From Bradyrhizobium nanningense (lineage in GTDB: Bacteria; Pseudomonadota; Alphaproteobacteria; Rhizobiales; Xanthobacteraceae): 64,000 nucleotides of DNA. This document shows positions 1 to 8,708 of this stretch, in pieces. The DNA is taken from contig NZ_LBJC01000080.1 of NCBI RefSeq assembly GCF_004114535.1, positions 96,492-160,491 on the forward strand, given 5' to 3'. The notes under the pieces are model-generated. The model made no database searches and was not told the origin of the DNA. It saw nothing but the letters and a program-made list of their open reading frames with translations. The position numbers and the translations under genes were made by a program. Position 1 is the stretch's first letter; each line of letters begins with the position of its first letter.

Positions 1-855
1 GATCGGGCGCTCGACGGCTGGAAATTCTTCGTCCTGCGTGTCTCGCGGCTCTACCCATTGCACCTCGCCACGCTTCTGCTCGTGGCCCTGCTGCAGCCCG
101 TTTACGTCGGGGTCCATGGATCGTCTTTCGTGTATCAGAATAACGATCTCACGCATTTCGTGCTGCAGCTCCTGATGGCCGGCACCGCGACGTCTCAGGA
201 TGCGCTGAGCTTCAATGGACCGATCTGGTCGGTCTCGGTCGAAGTTCTGGTCTATTTCGTCTTCTTCGTGCTGTTGCTGGTCAGTCGCTCCTGGTGGCTC
301 AATGTGGCGCTGATCGCCCTCGGCTTGATGATTCCGGGAGAGGTCGCGGACTGCTTTACTTTCTTTTATGTCGGCGGGCTCGCGGCGATGGCGCGCCGAT
401 CCTTGCAGTCTTCGCCCGCTCATGCGCTGGCAGCCGAAGGCATCGCCTGGCTTGCTGTCGTGTCCGTGGTCTGCGGATATTGGCTGATGGGTGGCCGGCT
501 GCAATCGATAGGCTTGCTGCTGCTTCTGATCTGTACGTCGCTGCTGCTCTATAGTCTCTCGCGCGACATCGTCTTGCCGGCCCGGCTTCAGCTACTTGTC
601 GAGGCGGCCGGCAACGTGACCTATTCAAGTTACCTGCTGCATTTCCCGATCCAGCTGGCGATGGTGTTGGGCTTTTCTTTGATGCAGGCCCCGATTCCGC
701 TCTATCACGACGCATTCTTCGGAATGTTTATCGGCGTCACGCTGCTGGCGTCGCATTTCACCTACCGCTATTTCGAAGAACCGGCGCAGCGGCTCATCCG
801 CGCCTCGTTGCTGCCGGTGCGCAGTGAGGCTGTCCGCCGTCCGGCCATGGCGTGA
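1..855 (+). CDS. Acyltransferase 3 family membrane protein, 3' part
   Basis: The reading frame is open from the first base of the window, so the N-terminus lies upstream. About 285 residues are visible. The opening residues RVSRLYPLHLA match the segment that follows the active-site region in OafA/YrhL-type acyltransferases. At least seven hydrophobic segments follow, and the C-terminus has the usual short basic tail (FEEPAQRLIRASLLP). These enzymes transfer acetyl or succinyl groups to sugars of exopolysaccharide or lipopolysaccharide at the inner membrane. The acceptor cannot be told from sequence. The catalytic His/Asp region is outside the window. Base composition looks less GC-rich than the neighbours, and the gene sits beside the 3' end of tRNA-Thr, which suggests accessory DNA. 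Confidence 0.85.
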   Translation, partial: DRALDGWKFFVLRVSRLYPLHLATLLLVALLQPVYVGVHGSSFVYQNNDLTHFVLQLLMAGTATSQDALSFNGPIWSVSVEVLVYFVFFVLLLVSRSWWLNVALIALGLMIPGEVADCFTFFYVGGLAAMARRSLQSSPAHALAAEGIAWLAVVSVVCGYWLMGGRLQSIGLLLLLICTSLLLYSLSRDIVLPARLQLLVEAAGNVTYSSYLLHFPIQLAMVLGFSLMQAPIPLYHDAFFGMFIGVTLLASHFTYRYFEEPAQRLIRASLLPVRSEAVRRPAMA

Positions 856-935
856 GCACGCAGCGGCGTTTCGCGGCCATAACCCTCACGCAGGCCCGAA
901 TTTTCGATAGAATCAATGTTCACAGCAGGAGGGAA

Positions 936-1010
936 TGGTGCTGCCAGACAGGATTGAACTGTCGACCTCTCCATTACCAATGGAGTGCTCTACCACTGAG
1001 CTACGGCAGC
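936..1010 (-). tRNA. tRNA-Thr (anticodon GGT)
   Basis: On the minus strand the sequence folds as a complete cloverleaf. The acceptor stem GCTGCCG pairs with TGGCAGC, the D arm is AGCTCAGTGGTAGAGC, the anticodon stem CTCCA/TGGAG encloses TTGGTAA with anticodon GGT, and the T arm contains GTTCAATCC. The CCA end is encoded (936-938). GGT reads threonine codons ACC/ACU. Confidence 0.95.
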
Positions 1011-1329
1011 ATGTGCTGGTGAAGAATCGGGCGCCCGAGGGGCCCTGCCAAGCGGGCCGATATCTGCCACAAGCCCCCCTCCTGTGCAAGCTTGCTCGAC
1101 CCGTCAAAACGAGAAAATCGGGCCGATATCGGGGCCAAAGTGCCCATTTTTGGTTGAAACCACCGGCTTTCCCTCGATTCGAGGTTCGCTCATCCCCGCC
1201 AACTGGCCAGGTGACCGAGGATGTGGATTCGGTTCATTTCGAGTTTCGCACGATCGGATCGCAAAGGGCCTCTTGAGCTGCCGCATTCTCTGGGCATGTT
1301 ATCGCCGATGGCAGTATCGGATCCCCGTG

Positions 1330-1518
1330 ATGATGGACGAGAACGAGAAGAGCGCGCCCCAGGCGAAGACGTCCCGGGACGACCGGCTGAAATCGGCGCT
1401 GCGCGAAAACCTGAAGCGGCGAAAGCTGCAGGCGCGCGAGCGCGCCGCAAGCGCTGAGCCCTCGCCAAACGACGATGGTTCCCTCAATCAGGGGACCGCC
1501 GGGAAAGCCGGCACTTGA
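1330..1518 (+). CDS. Small hypothetical protein, lysine/arginine-rich
   Basis: Sixty-two residues starting at tandem ATGs (1330 and 1333). The protein is highly charged: an acidic start (MMDENEKS), then a basic helical stretch around RLKSALRENLKRRKLQARER, then a polar tail. There is no signal peptide or membrane segment. The charged central helix gives it the look of a genuine small alphaproteobacterial protein, but no function can be assigned. It ends 19 bases before the next gene on the same strand. Confidence 0.55.
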   Translation: MMDENEKSAPQAKTSRDDRLKSALRENLKRRKLQARERAASAEPSPNDDGSLNQGTAGKAGT

Positions 1519-1537
1519 AACATTTGAATGAGCGAGA

Positions 1538-3250
1538 ATGACGATGGGGCAGGACGGACAGCAACGAACCAATGGTGACGCGCTGATGTCGCGGTTCACG
1601 CGCCCCGAACAGACCTTTCCAACGCTGACGCCGGCCGAGATCGAGCGGATCAGGCATTTCGGCGAGGTCCGCAGCTACAAGGACGGCGAGTTCCTGTTCG
1701 AGACCGGCAAGCCGGGACCCGGCATGTTCGTGGTGCTGAAAGGCCATGTCGCCATCACCCAGCGCGATGGGCTTGGTCACGTCACGCCGGTGATCGACCA
1801 GGGACCGGGGCAATTCCTGGCCGAGCTCAGCCAGCTCTCGGGGCAGCCGGCGCTGGTGGATGGGCGCGCCGAGGGCGACGTCGAGACGCTGCTGCTGCCG
1901 CCGGACCGGCTGCGCGCGCTGCTGGTCGCCGAGGCCGAGCTCGGCGAGCGCATCATGCGCGCGCTGATCCTGCGCCGGGTCAACCTGATCCAGGGCGGCA
2001 TCGGCGGCCCCGTGCTGATCGGGCCCTCGCATTCGGCCGGCGTGGTGCGGTTGCAGGGCTTTCTCACCCGCAACGGTCAGCCGCATCATCTGCTCGATCC
2101 CGAGCGCGATCGCGACGCCGCCGAGGTGATCACGCGTTATTCGCCCAAGCCCGAGGACTGGCCGCTGGTGGTTGCCGCCGATGGCGCGGTGTTGCGCAAC
2201 CCCAGTGAGAGCGAGCTTGCGCGCGCCATCGGCATGATCGGCGGCGCCAAGGATGACCGCATCTACGACGTTGCCGTTGTCGGCTGCGGACCGGCCGGGC
2301 TCGCCACCGCCGTGTACGCGGCGTCCGAAGGGCTGTCGGTTGCCGTGCTCGACATCCGCGCCTTCGGCGGTCAGGCCGGGGCCAGCGCGCGCATCGAGAA
2401 TTATCTGGGCTTTCCCACTGGCATTTCGGGCCAGGCGCTGACTGCGCGCGCCTTCACCCAGGCGCAAAAATTCGGCGCCGACATCATGATCCCCGTGACG
2501 GTGAAGTCGCTCGATTGCACGCGCACGGACGGCGCATTCTCGGTGGCGCTCGACGGCAGCGATCCCTTGCGCTCACGCGCGGTCGTGGTCGCGAGCGGCG
2601 CGCGCTATCGCCGGCCTGAGATCGCAAACCTCGACAAGTTCGAGGGACGCGGCGTCTGGTACTGGGCCTCGCCGATCGAGGCGCGGCTCTGCGCCGGCGA
2701 GGAGGTGGCTCTGGTCGGCGCCGGCAATTCGGCAGGCCAGGCCGCCGTGTTCCTGTCGGGTCACGCCAGACGCGTCCTGATGATCATCCGCGGCGGCGGT
2801 CTCGGGGCCAGCATGTCGCGCTATCTCATCGAGCGCATCGAAGCGACGCCGAACATCGAATTGATGTTTAACACCGAGATCACCGCGCTCGAGGGTGACG
2901 AGGCCGCGCTGCTGCGGCGCATCCGCTGGAAGAGCCGGTTGTCCGACGACGAGGATGCTGCCGACATCCGCAATCTGTTTCTGTTCGTCGGTGCCGATCC
3001 AGCCACCGCCTGGCTCGACGGCTGCGGCGTCACGCTCGATCGCGGCGGCTTCGTCGTGACAGGCGCGCAGTCCGAGCAGAACCAGGGCCGCCTCGTGGCG
3101 CCGCTGGAGACCTCGGTGCCCGGCGTCTATGCCGTCGGCGACGTTCGCTCCGGCTCGGTCAAGCGCGTCGGCGGCGCCATCGGCGAGGGCGCCCAGGTCG
3201 TGGCTTCCCTGCACGGCTATCTCGGCGATGCCGCAAAACCGGCGCTTTAG
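1538..3250 (+). CDS. Cyclic-nucleotide-binding / thioredoxin reductase-like FAD oxidoreductase
   Basis: 570 residues. Residues about 35-150 are a cNMP-binding (CRP-like) domain. About 157-235 look like a degenerate glutaredoxin-like fold. About 243-565 are a thioredoxin-reductase-type flavoprotein with an FAD motif GCGPAG at 249-254 and an NAD(P) motif GAGNSA at 394-399. The redox CxxC expected just before the NAD(P) motif is replaced by ASPI (377-380), and the glutaredoxin-like domain has SHSA where a CxxC would sit. It therefore should not act as a disulfide reductase. A role as a ligand-gated flavin oxidoreductase is an inference. An alternative start is ATG 1586, but the upstream start keeps the frame close to the preceding gene. 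Confidence 0.85.
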   Translation: MTMGQDGQQRTNGDALMSRFTRPEQTFPTLTPAEIERIRHFGEVRSYKDGEFLFETGKPGPGMFVVLKGHVAITQRDGLGHVTPVIDQGPGQFLAELSQLSGQPALVDGRAEGDVETLLLPPDRLRALLVAEAELGERIMRALILRRVNLIQGGIGGPVLIGPSHSAGVVRLQGFLTRNGQPHHLLDPERDRDAAEVITRYSPKPEDWPLVVAADGAVLRNPSESELARAIGMIGGAKDDRIYDVAVVGCGPAGLATAVYAASEGLSVAVLDIRAFGGQAGASARIENYLGFPTGISGQALTARAFTQAQKFGADIMIPVTVKSLDCTRTDGAFSVALDGSDPLRSRAVVVASGARYRRPEIANLDKFEGRGVWYWASPIEARLCAGEEVALVGAGNSAGQAAVFLSGHARRVLMIIRGGGLGASMSRYLIERIEATPNIELMFNTEITALEGDEAALLRRIRWKSRLSDDEDAADIRNLFLFVGADPATAWLDGCGVTLDRGGFVVTGAQSEQNQGRLVAPLETSVPGVYAVGDVRSGSVKRVGGAIGEGAQVVASLHGYLGDAAKPAL

Positions 3251-3317
3251 GCAACGAGAAGTCAAGAGAATGGCAAGTCGAATGGGACTTGCCATCGTGC
3301 CAGCAACTACAGACTAT

Positions 3318-3367
3318 CTCCTCATCCAGAGGAGCGCGCCTGAGCGCGCGTCTCGAAGGATGAAGGC
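3318..3367. repeat. Half-copy of a palindromic intergenic repeat
   Basis: Contains CTCATCC...CGTCTCGAAGGATG (last motif 3349-3362), the same right arm as in the complete palindromic copy at 21856-21985. It lies in the 246-base gap after the oxidoreductase, in which no gene is seen. Confidence 0.6.
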
Positions 3368-3496
3368 TCGGAACGACGACCCGGGCCTTTCATGGTTCGC
3401 GCGTCGATCCGCAAGCATCGTCCGCAGGCGTGCTTCGCACGCTCCGCACCATGAGGATCCATGACTGACAAACAAGACGCTTAACGGGAGGACTAA

Positions 3497-3805
3497 ATGG
3501 CTGAAGTTGTCGTGCTCTATAAAACGCCCAAGGATGCTGCCGCCTTCGACAAGTACTATGCCGAGACGCACATTCCGCTCGCCAAGAAACTTCCCGGCCT
3601 GAAGAAGTACGCCGTCAGCAAGGGGCCGGTCGCATCGCCAACCGGGCCTTCCGGAATCCATCTTGTCGCCATTCTCACCTTCGACAGCGTGGCCGACATC
3701 CAGGCGGCCTTCGGCAGCCCGGAAGGCAAGGCGACCGGCGCTGACGTGCCGAAATTCGCCAGTGGCGGCGCCGACCTCCTGATCTTCGACACCAAGGAAG
3801 TGTGA
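3497..3805 (+). CDS. EthD family protein
   Basis: 102 residues with the EthD / dimeric alpha-beta barrel pattern: MAEVVVLYKTPKDAAAFDKYY, then HIPLAKKLPGLKKYAVSKGP, and near the end a beta strand DLLIFDTKEV. EthD-like proteins are small cytosolic ferredoxin-fold proteins, first known from ether-degradation clusters, and their catalytic role is mostly undefined. A good ribosome binding site GGGAGG lies 7 bases before the ATG. It stands alone, with no oxygenase or cytochrome P450 nearby, so a link to ether degradation is not supported. Confidence 0.85.
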   Translation: MAEVVVLYKTPKDAAAFDKYYAETHIPLAKKLPGLKKYAVSKGPVASPTGPSGIHLVAILTFDSVADIQAAFGSPEGKATGADVPKFASGGADLLIFDTKEV

Positions 3806-3996
3806 AGGGTCGATTCAAGTTTCGTCGGCAACTGCCGTCGTTTGTGACAGCGGTGCAAAGAATTCAGCCATGCGTTTGTCGATTCGCACGATGACGCATG
3901 GCTTCGCACGTGCATGTGACGACATCGCAGGTGGCAATCCCATGAGGACCGTAATACGACTCTCGTGAATCTCAATGAGAGTAGGAGAGAGATGTC

Positions 3997-4506
3997 ATGG
4001 TCCTTGGCTTGAGCCTGCCCGCCTTCACGATGGTCCACGTCATCATCAGCCTGATCGCCATCGCCGCCGGCCTCGTCGTGATGTTCGGGCTGCTCGGCTC
4101 GAAGTCGATGCCCGGCCTCACCGCGATCTTCCTAGCGTTCACGATCCTGACCAGCGTCACCGGCTTCCTGTTTCCGTTCGAGAAGCTGCTGCCGTCGCAC
4201 ATCATCGGCATCATCTCGCTGCTGCTGCTCGCGGTCGCCTGCGTCGCGCTGTACGGCATGAAGCTCACCGGCGTCTGGCGTCCGGTCTACGTCGTGACCG
4301 CGATGATCTCGCTCTATTTCAACGTCTTCGTGCTGGTGATCCAGTCGTTCCTCAAGGTGCCGGCGCTCGCCGCGCTCGCACCTGCCGTGGCGCCGGCGCC
4401 GCCGTCGGGTCCCGTGTTCGCGGTGGTGCAGGGCATCGTGCTGGTGTTCTTCGTCGTGCTCACCGTCGGCGCCTGGCGCCGCTTCAAGCCGATGGCGTTT
4501 GCCTGA
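3997..4506 (+). CDS. Four-helix integral membrane protein, unknown function
   Basis: 169 residues with about four or five hydrophobic helices (roughly 8-35, 42-60, 66-85, 95-120 and 140-160) and an Ala/Pro linker (ALAPAVAPAPPSGP) before the last. It resembles small unclassified membrane proteins widespread in rhizobia. No catalytic residues stand out. TAGGAGAGAG precedes the ATG. The next gene encodes a hydrolase on the same strand, but a repeat separates the two, so an operon is unlikely. Confidence 0.75.
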   Translation: MVLGLSLPAFTMVHVIISLIAIAAGLVVMFGLLGSKSMPGLTAIFLAFTILTSVTGFLFPFEKLLPSHIIGIISLLLLAVACVALYGMKLTGVWRPVYVVTAMISLYFNVFVLVIQSFLKVPALAALAPAVAPAPPSGPVFAVVQGIVLVFFVVLTVGAWRRFKPMAFA

Positions 4507-4533
4507 ACGATCGCGAACGCGCGACGCATTCAC

Positions 4534-4626
4534 CGTCATTCCGGGGCATCGCGCAGCGATGAACCCGGAATCTCGATCGAATAATCTCCAGATTCCGGTT
4601 CGCGCTTTGCGCGGCCGGCAATGACG
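4534..4626. repeat. Palindromic repeat (CGTCATTCCGGGG type)
   Basis: Begins CGTCATTCCGGGGC, carries GAACCCGGAATCTCG and CAGATTCCGGTTCGC as inner inverted arms, and ends CGGCAATGACG. The outer CGTCATT/AATGACG arms are exact inverted repeats. It is a REP-like intergenic element between the membrane protein and the hydrolase. Confidence 0.7.
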
Positions 4627-4648
4627 TTCCATTCAAAGGAGCCCTACA

Positions 4649-5473
4649 ATGCCCACCATCACCACCAAAGACGGCGTCGAGATCTTCTACAAGGACTGGG
4701 GCAGTGGCCAGCCGATCGTGTTCAGCCACGGCTGGCCGCTGTCGTCGGACGATTGGGACGCGCAGATGATGTACTTCGTGACGCGCGGCTACCGCGTCGT
4801 CGCCCATGACCGCCGCGGCCACGGCCGCTCGGCACAGGTCGCCGACGGCCACGACATGGATCACTATGCCGACGATCTGGCGGCGGTCACGGCGCATCTC
4901 GACCTCAAGAACGCCCTCCATGTCGGCCATTCCACCGGTGGCGGCGAGGTCGTGCACTACATCGCGCGCCACGGCGAGAGCCGGGTGGCGAAGGCCGCGA
5001 TCCTCTCGGCGGTGCCGCCGTTGATGATGCAGACCGCGGCCAATCCCGGCGGCCTGCCGAAGAGCGTGTTCGACGATTTTCAGAAGCAACTTGCCGCCGG
5101 CCGCTCGGCGTTTTACCGCGACATCGCCGCAGGTCCGTTCTATGGCTACAACCGTGCCGGCGCAAAGCCGTCGGAAGCCGTGATCCAGAACTGGTGGCGC
5201 CAGGGCATGATGGGCGGCGCGAAAGCGCATTACGACGGCATCGTCGCGTTCTCGCAGACCGACTTCACCGAAGACCTGAAGAAGATCAACGTGCCCGTGC
5301 TGGTGATGCACGGCGACGACGACCAGATCGTGCCTTACGCCGATTCCGCGCCGCTCTCGGCCAAGCTGCTGAAGAAGGGTATCCTGAAGACCTACAAGGG
5401 TTTCCCGCACGGCATGCCGACCACGCACGCCGACACCATCAACGCCGATCTGCTGGCGTTCTTCAGGGAGTGA
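4649..5473 (+). CDS. Alpha/beta hydrolase, non-heme chloroperoxidase-like
   Basis: 274 residues, the usual size for the cofactor-free haloperoxidase/esterase group. Visible motifs: the oxyanion HG in FSHGWPLSSDDW, the nucleophile elbow GHSTGGG, the acid Asp in VMHGDDDQIVPY, and the catalytic His in GFPHGMPTTHADT. Family members are cytosolic esterases that can also form peracids and halogenate in vitro. The physiological substrate is unknown. AAAGGAG lies about 8 bases before the ATG, and the N-terminus (MPTITTKDGVEIFYKDWGSG) is the family standard. Confidence 0.9.
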   Translation: MPTITTKDGVEIFYKDWGSGQPIVFSHGWPLSSDDWDAQMMYFVTRGYRVVAHDRRGHGRSAQVADGHDMDHYADDLAAVTAHLDLKNALHVGHSTGGGEVVHYIARHGESRVAKAAILSAVPPLMMQTAANPGGLPKSVFDDFQKQLAAGRSAFYRDIAAGPFYGYNRAGAKPSEAVIQNWWRQGMMGGAKAHYDGIVAFSQTDFTEDLKKINVPVLVMHGDDDQIVPYADSAPLSAKLLKKGILKTYKGFPHGMPTTHADTINADLLAFFRE

Positions 5474-5577
5474 GGCGCCTCACCTCGAGATCGCCCTGAT
5501 CGCACGGAGACGCCGACCGGTGCATCCTTCGACAGGGCGGTCGCCGCATGAGCTGCGACGCCATTGGGGACATCCCG

Positions 5578-6236
5578 ATGCAAGTCATCATCTTCGGCGC
5601 GACCGGCATGGTCGGGCAGGGCTTTTGCGCGAATGCCTGGTCGATGCCGGTGTCGACCGAGTGCTCGTCGTCGGCCGCAGCCAGACCGGCGTGCGCCACG
5701 CCAAGCTCGCCGAGATCATCCACGACAATTTTCTCGACTATTCGGCGATCGAAACGCAGCTGACCGGCTTCGATGCCTGCTTTTTCTGCCTCGGCGTCTC
5801 CTCGATCGGCATGAGCGAGGAGCACTATCGCCACCTCACATATGACCTGACGCTCGCGGCGGCGACGACGCTGGCACGCCTCAATCCGCAGATGGTCTTC
5901 ACCTATGTCACTGGCGCCGGCACCGACTCCACCGAGCAGGGATCGCGGATGTGGGCGCGGATCAAGGGCAAGACCGAGAACGATCTGCTCAAGCTGCCGT
6001 TCAGGGCCGCCTACATGTTCCGGCCCGGTGCAATCCAGCCCTTGCACGGGGCCCGTTCCAAGACCGCCTGGGTGCAGGCGGTCTATGCCGCAACCTGGCC
6101 GCTCTGGTCGGTGCTGCGCCGGCTCTCGCCGCGGCTCGTCACCTCAACCGAGCAAATCGGCCGGGCCATGATCCGCGTCGCCCGGGAAGGGTATCCACGG
6201 AGGGTGCTGGAGATGGAGGATATCAATAGCCTCTAG
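5578..6236 (+). pseudogene. NAD(P)-binding epimerase-like gene, broken by a frameshift
   Basis: The start, MQVIIFGATGMVGQG, is the Rossmann N-terminus of an NAD(P)H-binding/epimerase-like protein of about 220 residues and is read in one frame from ATG 5578. The rest (LLRECLVDAGVDRVLVVGRS ... YPRRVLEMEDINSL) is in another frame. The two join if one base is restored near 5620-5623, where GGC-TTTTG would be expected as GGCGTTTTG (GQGVLREC). Downstream motifs such as FDACFFCLGVSS and VTGAGTDSTEQG are intact. Either it is a recent pseudogene or a sequencing error hides an intact gene. Confidence 0.8.
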
Positions 6237-6318
6237 CCTGCCGGGCCGTTAGGTTGTGCGGAAATTTCAGGGTCTGTAGGCGTTGAGCCCGGTCCACTCC
6301 CAGGGAGAAGCGTCGGCG

Positions 6319-6768
6319 ATGTCGCCCCAGCTCAAACTGATCGCACTCGACGCCGACGATCTCGCTGTGATCTCGACCCATGTCCAGGACGCCCGTGTCC
6401 AGGCCTCCGACATCATCTGGCGACAAAGCGAGAAGCGGCTGGTGGTCGGAATGAGCCGGCTGGACTGGGAGCAGACGCTGGAGGGCGAGGCCGAGCCGCG
6501 CCGGCTGGTCGCCGCGCTCCGCTTCGACCGCGTGCTCGCCTGCAAGTCGCGCAACATCGACTTGGCTGCACCCGACAAGGTCCTGGATCTCGTCGGCATC
6601 GAGTTTCACCCGAGGGACGGGCGCGAAGAGGAGCCTGCCGGCAGCGCCCTGCTTTTGTTCGCCCAAGGTGGCGCCATCCGGCTCGACGTCGAATGCCTGG
6701 AATGCGAGCTGACCGATCTCGGGGCGGATGCGCTGGGAACGGGGGTGGAGATCGAGGGGGACGGCTGA
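6319..6768 (+). CDS. DUF2948 family protein
   Basis: 149 residues. The family pattern is clear: PQLKLIALDADDLAVISTHVQDA at the start, FDRVLACKSRNID in the middle, LLFAQGGAIRLDVECLE near the end. DUF2948 proteins are small alphaproteobacterial cytosolic proteins of unknown function, typically encoded immediately upstream of hisD, as here. ATG 6319 is chosen because it starts the conserved region. An in-frame ATG at 6283 would add 12 unconserved residues. Confidence 0.85.
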   Translation: MSPQLKLIALDADDLAVISTHVQDARVQASDIIWRQSEKRLVVGMSRLDWEQTLEGEAEPRRLVAALRFDRVLACKSRNIDLAAPDKVLDLVGIEFHPRDGREEEPAGSALLLFAQGGAIRLDVECLECELTDLGADALGTGVEIEGDG

Positions 6769-6912
6769 GTGGCATGCCAACCACGCCTCCCCGACGGTGC
6801 CAGGCGGCAGCGGCTCGGCCGCAAGGGTTGACGCCGCTTCCCCGCCGCGCCATTGAGCAGGGGACCTGGTGCGCCAATCCGCCCCAACGACCAGCCAGAA
6901 GCCAAGCCAGAC

Positions 6913-8208
6913 ATGCCCGTTCGCCTCGACCGCAGCAGCGCCGACTTTGACCAGCGATTCGCGGCCTTCCTCGCCGCCAAACGGGAGGTCTCGGCCGACG
7001 TCGAGGCCGCCGCGCGCGCCATCGTCGACGATGTGGCCAAGCGCGGCGACGCGGCCCTGCTCGAGGCCACCGCAAAGTTCGATCGCCTGAGGCTGGATGC
7101 ATCCGCTCTGCGCGTCACCGCCGCGGAGATCGAGGCCGCCACGAAGGCCTGCGATGCCGCGACGCTGGATGCGCTCAAGCTCGCGCGCGACCGCATCGAG
7201 ACCTATCACCGGCGGCAAATGCCGCAGGACGAGCGCTTCACCGACGCGCTCGGCGTCGAGCTCGGCTGGCGCTACACCGCAATCGAATCGGCCGGCCTCT
7301 ACGTGCCCGGCGGCACCGCGGCCTATCCGTCCTCGGTGCTGATGAACGCAGTGCCTGCAAGGGTCGCCGGCGTCTCGCGCCTCGTGATGGTGGTGCCTTC
7401 GCCCGACGGCAAGCTCAATCCGCTGGTGCTGGCGGCCGCGCATCTCGGCGGCGTCACGGAGATCTACCGCGTCGGCGGGGCGCAGGCCGTGGCCGCGCTG
7501 GCGCACGGCACCGCGACCATCGCGCCGGTCGCGAAGATCGTCGGCCCCGGCAATGCCTATGTCGCCGCCGCAAAGCGTCTGGTGTTCGGCAAGGTCGGCA
7601 TCGACATGATCGCCGGCCCGTCCGAAGTGCTCGTCATTGCCGATGACACCGGCAATGCCGACTGGATCGCCGCTGACCTCTTGGCGCAGGCCGAGCATGA
7701 TGCCAGTGCGCAGTCGATCCTGATCACCGACTCGGCGCGCCTTGCCGCCGACGTCGAAAAGGCGGTCGAGGCGCAATTGAAGACGCTGCCGCGCGCCGCG
7801 ATCGCCAGCGCGTCCTGGATTGATTTCGGCGCAATCATCATGGTGAAGAACCTGGGCGACGCCATTCCGCTCGCCGACGCGATCGCTGCCGAGCATCTCG
7901 AGATCATGACTGCCGATCCCGATGCCCTCGCCGCGAGGATCCGCAATGCCGGCGCGGTGTTCCTCGGGCCGCATACGCCCGAGGCGATCGGCGATTACGT
8001 CGGCGGCTCCAACCACGTGCTGCCGACGGCGCGCTCGGCGCGATTCTCCTCAGGCCTGTCGGTGCACGACTTCATGAAGCGCACCTCGATCCTGAAATGC
8101 GGCCCGGATCAGCTCCGTGCACTGGGTCCGGCCGCGATGACGCTCGGCAAGGCGGAGGGGCTGGACGCCCATTCGCGCTCGATTGGATTGCGCCTCAATC
8201 TGTCATGA
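6913..8208 (+). CDS. hisD: Histidinol dehydrogenase
   Basis: 431 residues, the family length. It oxidises L-histidinol twice to L-histidine, the last two steps of histidine synthesis, using zinc and NAD+. Signature segments: YVPGGTAAYPSSVLMNAVPARVAGV, VAKIVGPGNAYVAAAKR, IDMIAGPSEVLVIAD, LLAQAEHDASAQS and the catalytic AEHLEIM, plus SNHVLPT near the C-terminus. ATG 6913 begins the conserved sequence; upstream in-frame starts add an unlikely extension. It overlaps the next gene by four bases (ATGA), so the two are translationally coupled. It is the only classical histidine-pathway gene here apart from a HisE-like protein 53 kb away. Confidence 0.97.
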   Translation: MPVRLDRSSADFDQRFAAFLAAKREVSADVEAAARAIVDDVAKRGDAALLEATAKFDRLRLDASALRVTAAEIEAATKACDAATLDALKLARDRIETYHRRQMPQDERFTDALGVELGWRYTAIESAGLYVPGGTAAYPSSVLMNAVPARVAGVSRLVMVVPSPDGKLNPLVLAAAHLGGVTEIYRVGGAQAVAALAHGTATIAPVAKIVGPGNAYVAAAKRLVFGKVGIDMIAGPSEVLVIADDTGNADWIAADLLAQAEHDASAQSILITDSARLAADVEKAVEAQLKTLPRAAIASASWIDFGAIIMVKNLGDAIPLADAIAAEHLEIMTADPDALAARIRNAGAVFLGPHTPEAIGDYVGGSNHVLPTARSARFSSGLSVHDFMKRTSILKCGPDQLRALGPAAMTLGKAEGLDAHSRSIGLRLNLS

Positions 8209-8702
8209 CAAAGCCGCCCGAACAGGACGACTCCAGCAATCGCATCGTCGGCGTGACGCTCGACGAAGACTCGATCGGCCGTTCCGGGCCAGACATCGAG
8301 CACGAGCGTGCGATCGCGATCTACGACCTGATCGAGCAGAATTTGTTCGCGCCCGAGGGCGCCGAGGGGAAGGGCCCGTTCACGCTGCATATCGGCATCA
8401 CCGGCAACCGGCTGATGTTCGACATCCGCCGCGAGGACGGCACGCCCGTCGTCGCGCATCTGTTGTCGCTGACGCCGTTCCGGCGGATCGTGAAGGACTA
8501 TTTCATGATCTGCGACAGCTACTACCAGGCGATTCGCACCGCGACTCCCGACAAGATCGAGGCCATCGACATGGGCCGCCGCGGCATCCACGACGAGGGA
8601 TCGCGCACGCTGCAGGAGCGGCTGAAGGGCAAAGTGCGGGTCGATTTCGAGACCTCGCGCCGGCTGTTCACGCTCATTACCGTACTGCATTGGAAGGGTT
8701 AA
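8205..8702 (+). CDS. UPF0262 family protein
   Basis: 165 residues. Conserved UPF0262 segments are present: RIVGVTLDEDSIGRS, ERAIAIYDLIEQN, LHIGITGNRLMFDIR, LTPFRRIVKDYFMICDSYY, and IDMGRRGIHDEGS. The function is unknown. It is a cytosolic alphaproteobacterial protein nearly always found between hisD and a low-molecular-weight phosphatase gene, exactly the arrangement here. Its ATG overlaps the hisD stop codon, which points to coupled expression. Confidence 0.92.
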   Translation: MTKPPEQDDSSNRIVGVTLDEDSIGRSGPDIEHERAIAIYDLIEQNLFAPEGAEGKGPFTLHIGITGNRLMFDIRREDGTPVVAHLLSLTPFRRIVKDYFMICDSYYQAIRTATPDKIEAIDMGRRGIHDEGSRTLQERLKGKVRVDFETSRRLFTLITVLHWKG

Positions 8703-8708
8703 ACGCGG

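Noticed and set aside
5548..5763. Programmed frameshift in the NAD(P)-binding gene
   Set aside because: No slippery heptamer or downstream pseudoknot is evident; a base loss explains the break more simply.
6223..8016. A minus-strand open frame of 597 codons
   Set aside because: Antisense to DUF2948 and hisD, whose sequences are unmistakable; no protein-like signature.
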